Assembly: GCA_017520105.1 (NCBI GenBank)
Contig: JAFWRL010000005.1
Span: forward strand, 1-8,394
Direction of reading: 5' to 3'
Length of the DNA: 8,394 bases
DNA from: Fibrobacter sp.
GTDB lineage: Bacteria; Fibrobacterota; Fibrobacteria; Fibrobacterales; Fibrobacteraceae
The notes under the pieces were generated by a model, which saw nothing but the letters and a program-made list of their open reading frames with translations, did not search any database and was not told the origin of the DNA. The position numbers were made by a program, and so were the translations under genes. Positions 6,816-8,394 of the stretch are shown piece by piece. Numbering within the stretch: position 1 is the first letter of the stretch; the number at the start of each line of letters is the position of its first letter.

Positions 6816-6844
6816 AATATAAATAAGCAAAAGCAATTTTACAA
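6816..6844 (-). promoter_or_regulatory. Candidate promoter of the lipoprotein-rSAM operon
   Basis: On the minus strand -35 TTGTAA (6839-6844) and -10 TATATT (6816-6821) are spaced by exactly 17 bp, giving a leader of about 30 nt that includes the strong Shine-Dalgarno. The -35 overlaps one CAATTGT box (6842-6848), so a repressor or activator bound there would be well placed to control it. Confidence 0.5.
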
Positions 6845-6915
6845 TTGTGAAAAAACGTCCAATTGTAAAAATAACTCGTTTTAAAGGGAAAAAAGCAAAT
6901 TTTCCGCTCAATTGT
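6842..6915. promoter_or_regulatory. Three CAATTGT boxes in the divergent lipoprotein/GH10 control region
   Basis: CAATTGT occurs at 6842-6848, 6860-6866 and 6909-6915, each followed by A/T-rich sequence (GAAAA, AAAAA, ATAAT). The core CAATTG is palindromic, so a dimeric regulator could read it from either strand. The first overlaps the lipoprotein -35; the third abuts a TATAAT at 6915-6920 facing the GH10 gene. The region is very AT-rich, which raises the chance frequency. A separate inverted repeat TATTGA-N8-TCAATA lies at 6934-6953. Confidence 0.4.
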
Positions 6916-6968
6916 ATAATATAGACATATCACTATTGAAGTTATAGTCAATAATAAACAGTCTTTTT

Positions 6969-6996
6969 TTGAAATCATTAGCAATATGAATATATT
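6969..6996 (+). promoter_or_regulatory. Candidate promoter of the GH10 gene
   Basis: TTGAAA (6969-6974) and TATATT (6991-6996), each 5 of 6 matches, are spaced by 16 bp. This would leave a leader of only about 7 nt, nearly leaderless, which fits the lack of a good Shine-Dalgarno before the ATG at 7010. The alternative is TATAAT at 6915-6920, without a good -35, giving a leader of about 80 nt. The sequence does not decide between them. Confidence 0.3.
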
Positions 6997-7009
6997 TTTA
7001 TAGTGGTTT

Positions 7010-8299
7010 ATGTCTTCTAGAATTTCAAAAATTGCCACCTGTGCGCTGTTCTGCGCGTTTACAAGAGTATTTGCAGGCTCAGGCCTTGCCGACGGGGCCG
7101 CAAAGTTCGTCGGCAACATTCCGGTTGATGGCGAAGTTCCGGCTGATTTCGCGGAATACTGGAACCAAATCAGCCCCGATAGAGAATGCGTATGGATCCA
7201 AATCGAAAAGAATCGTGGCGAATTCGACTTTTCCAAGTGCGACGCAATTTACAACTGGGCAAAACAGAACGGAGTCCTATTCAAGTTCCGCACGCTCGTG
7301 TGGGGTTCGCAATACCCAGGTTGGATTCGCAACCTAAATGTCGAGGAAACCAGGGAAGCCATTACCGCATGGTTCGATGCCGTCGCGGAACATTACCCCG
7401 ACCTGGAAATGATTGACGTGGTAGCCGAAGCCGGCCGTTTATCGAAAAACAAGTATCATTCCGCATTTGGCGTAGACAACCACCTTATCGAAGCGCTGGG
7501 AGGTGACAACGATGGCGACTACAAGTTCGTGACTACGGCCTTCAAGATGGCTCGCGAGCGCTGGCCGAATGCAATACTCATTTACAACGACTACAATACG
7601 TTCCAATGGCAGAGAGATGTCGGAATAAACCTTATCAATACCATCAAAAAGAACGGTGCACCCGTTGATGGCTACGGATTGCAAGGACACGATTTAGTGT
7701 CAACGGGTTCCGGCCCGACAAACTGCCTCAACATCAACATCATCAAAAAATACCTACAAGAAATTATAGACAGTACACAGATTCCATTGTTCATTACCGA
7801 ATACGATATCGGAACCACAAACGACGACATTCAGAAAAAATGCTACTCCGAACAAATCCCGCTCTTCATGGAAGAGAAATACATTGCAGGCGTTACCCTT
7901 TGGGGGTATATCTACGGCAAGACATGGATATATTGTAGCGAAAAGGATCTAGGATGTTCCGGCATCATCAAGGACGGCGTGGACCGCCCGGCAATGACCT
8001 GGCTCAAGGAATACTTCGCGGAACACATTGCCGACAGCAAGAACATTTGGTTACCTACATCCGGTTTTCCGGGAGATGGTCCGACTGCAATTGGCGGCGA
8101 ACTTCACCTGCAGGCAAATACACTCCAGGCATACGACGTCTTTGACGTAAACGGAGTGCGCCTCGGCCGCCTGCGCGCCTACACCATGGACGAGGCCGTC
8201 TCGACACTCCAGAACACCCGCGACATCAAGGCCCAAGGCATCTACATGCTCCGCTCCGTCCGGAATGGCACCGTAAAGCAAGTGCGGATTGCACGGTAA
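7010..8299 (+). CDS. Secreted GH10 family protein (endo-xylanase-like) with altered -1 subsite and C-terminal sorting-type tail
   Basis: This 429-residue protein has a signal peptide (MSSRISK, hydrophobic 8-22, probable cleavage after VFA near 22). A GH10 TIM barrel covers about 30-338: KFVGNI, YWNQISPDR, RTLVWGSQYPGW (94-105), DVVAEA (136-141), YNDYN (192-196), GLQGH (223-227), ITEYD (262-266) and LWGYIYGKTW (297-306). E140 should be the acid/base and E264 the nucleophile for retaining cleavage of beta-1,4-xylan. Several conserved sugar-binding residues differ: the Asn before the acid/base is A139, and positions corresponding to Asn44, Lys47 and His80 of Cellulomonas Cex are R58, V61 and R94 by my manual alignment. 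The tail (about 375-429: VFDVNGVRLG, then GIYMLRSVRNGTVKQVRIAR) resembles a type IX secretion sorting domain. Activity on xylan is therefore uncertain, though the fold call is strong. It is divergent from the lipoprotein operon. Confidence 0.9.
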   Translation: MSSRISKIATCALFCAFTRVFAGSGLADGAAKFVGNIPVDGEVPADFAEYWNQISPDRECVWIQIEKNRGEFDFSKCDAIYNWAKQNGVLFKFRTLVWGSQYPGWIRNLNVEETREAITAWFDAVAEHYPDLEMIDVVAEAGRLSKNKYHSAFGVDNHLIEALGGDNDGDYKFVTTAFKMARERWPNAILIYNDYNTFQWQRDVGINLINTIKKNGAPVDGYGLQGHDLVSTGSGPTNCLNINIIKKYLQEIIDSTQIPLFITEYDIGTTNDDIQKKCYSEQIPLFMEEKYIAGVTLWGYIYGKTWIYCSEKDLGCSGIIKDGVDRPAMTWLKEYFAEHIADSKNIWLPTSGFPGDGPTAIGGELHLQANTLQAYDVFDVNGVRLGRLRAYTMDEAVSTLQNTRDIKAQGIYMLRSVRNGTVKQVRIAR

Positions 8300-8309
8300 C
8301 GCGCCTTAT

Positions 8310-8394
8310 TCAACGAACATCCGCAATATGGGTTCCATCTTTTTTGTAGAGTCCAAATCCATCGAAAAAAAGCATGTCTCTATGACTCAACTCT
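8310..8394 (-). CDS. Possible C-terminal end of a convergent gene
   Basis: On the minus strand one frame is open from the window edge for 27 codons to TGA at 8310-8312, ending LYKKDGTHIADVR. The other two minus frames hit stops near the edge. It starts 10 nt after the GH10 stop, so it would be a convergent neighbour. The fragment is too short to identify and no terminator is visible between the two genes. Confidence 0.3.
   Translation of the reverse strand, partial: ELSHRDMLFFDGFGLYKKDGTHIADVR

Noticed and set aside
6482..6817. 111-codon plus-strand open frame with ELE/LEV repeats
   Set aside because: It is the antisense of the polyserine linker codons; the apparent repeat is a by-product of Ser codon runs.

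Overview
The window looks like a chromosomal segment of a Fibrobacter-type bacterium (phylum Fibrobacterota, e.g. a rumen Fibrobacter succinogenes relative). This is inferred from gene content. The clues are a secreted GH10 xylanase-family protein with a C-terminal tail resembling a type IX secretion sorting domain, a lipoprotein with long polyserine linkers, an AsmA-like DUF748 protein, and mostly weak Shine-Dalgarno sites. No transposon, phage, IS or CRISPR structure is visible.

Layout. (1) 1-2013 (+): the 3' part of a large AsmA-like/DUF748 envelope protein whose start lies before the window. A bidirectional hairpin terminator (2053-2082) separates it from the convergent gene at 2131-3054 (-), a sugar-phosphate nucleotidyltransferase with a left-handed beta-helix tail. 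(2) 3200-3569 (-): two identical tRNA-Lys(CTT) genes in tandem, with a near-consensus promoter whose discriminator is GC-rich and a strong intrinsic terminator. (3) 3673-4575 (+): a complete XerD-type tyrosine recombinase, divergent from the tRNA promoter. (4) 4652-6780 (-): a probable two-gene operon, promoter-proximal lipoprotein then radical SAM/SPASM enzyme. (5) 7010-8299 (+): the GH10-family protein, divergent from the lipoprotein across a 229-bp AT-rich region carrying three CAATTGT boxes. (6) 8310-8394 (-): possibly the last 27 codons of another gene.

The most interesting part is 4652-6780. The radical SAM enzyme carries N-terminal features I associate with the poorly understood 'rSAM/lipoprotein' systems of Bacteroidetes. 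Its partner is a Ser-rich lipoprotein with six copies of a Tyr-Gly motif (YGVP/YGPP/YGCP/YGVV), which I propose as candidate sites of peptide modification at the cell surface. Second is the GH10 protein: it keeps both catalytic glutamates but has lost several residues that normally line the -1 sugar subsite, including the Asn before the acid/base Glu. The two transcription units share one divergent control region, so a functional link between them is possible but unproven.
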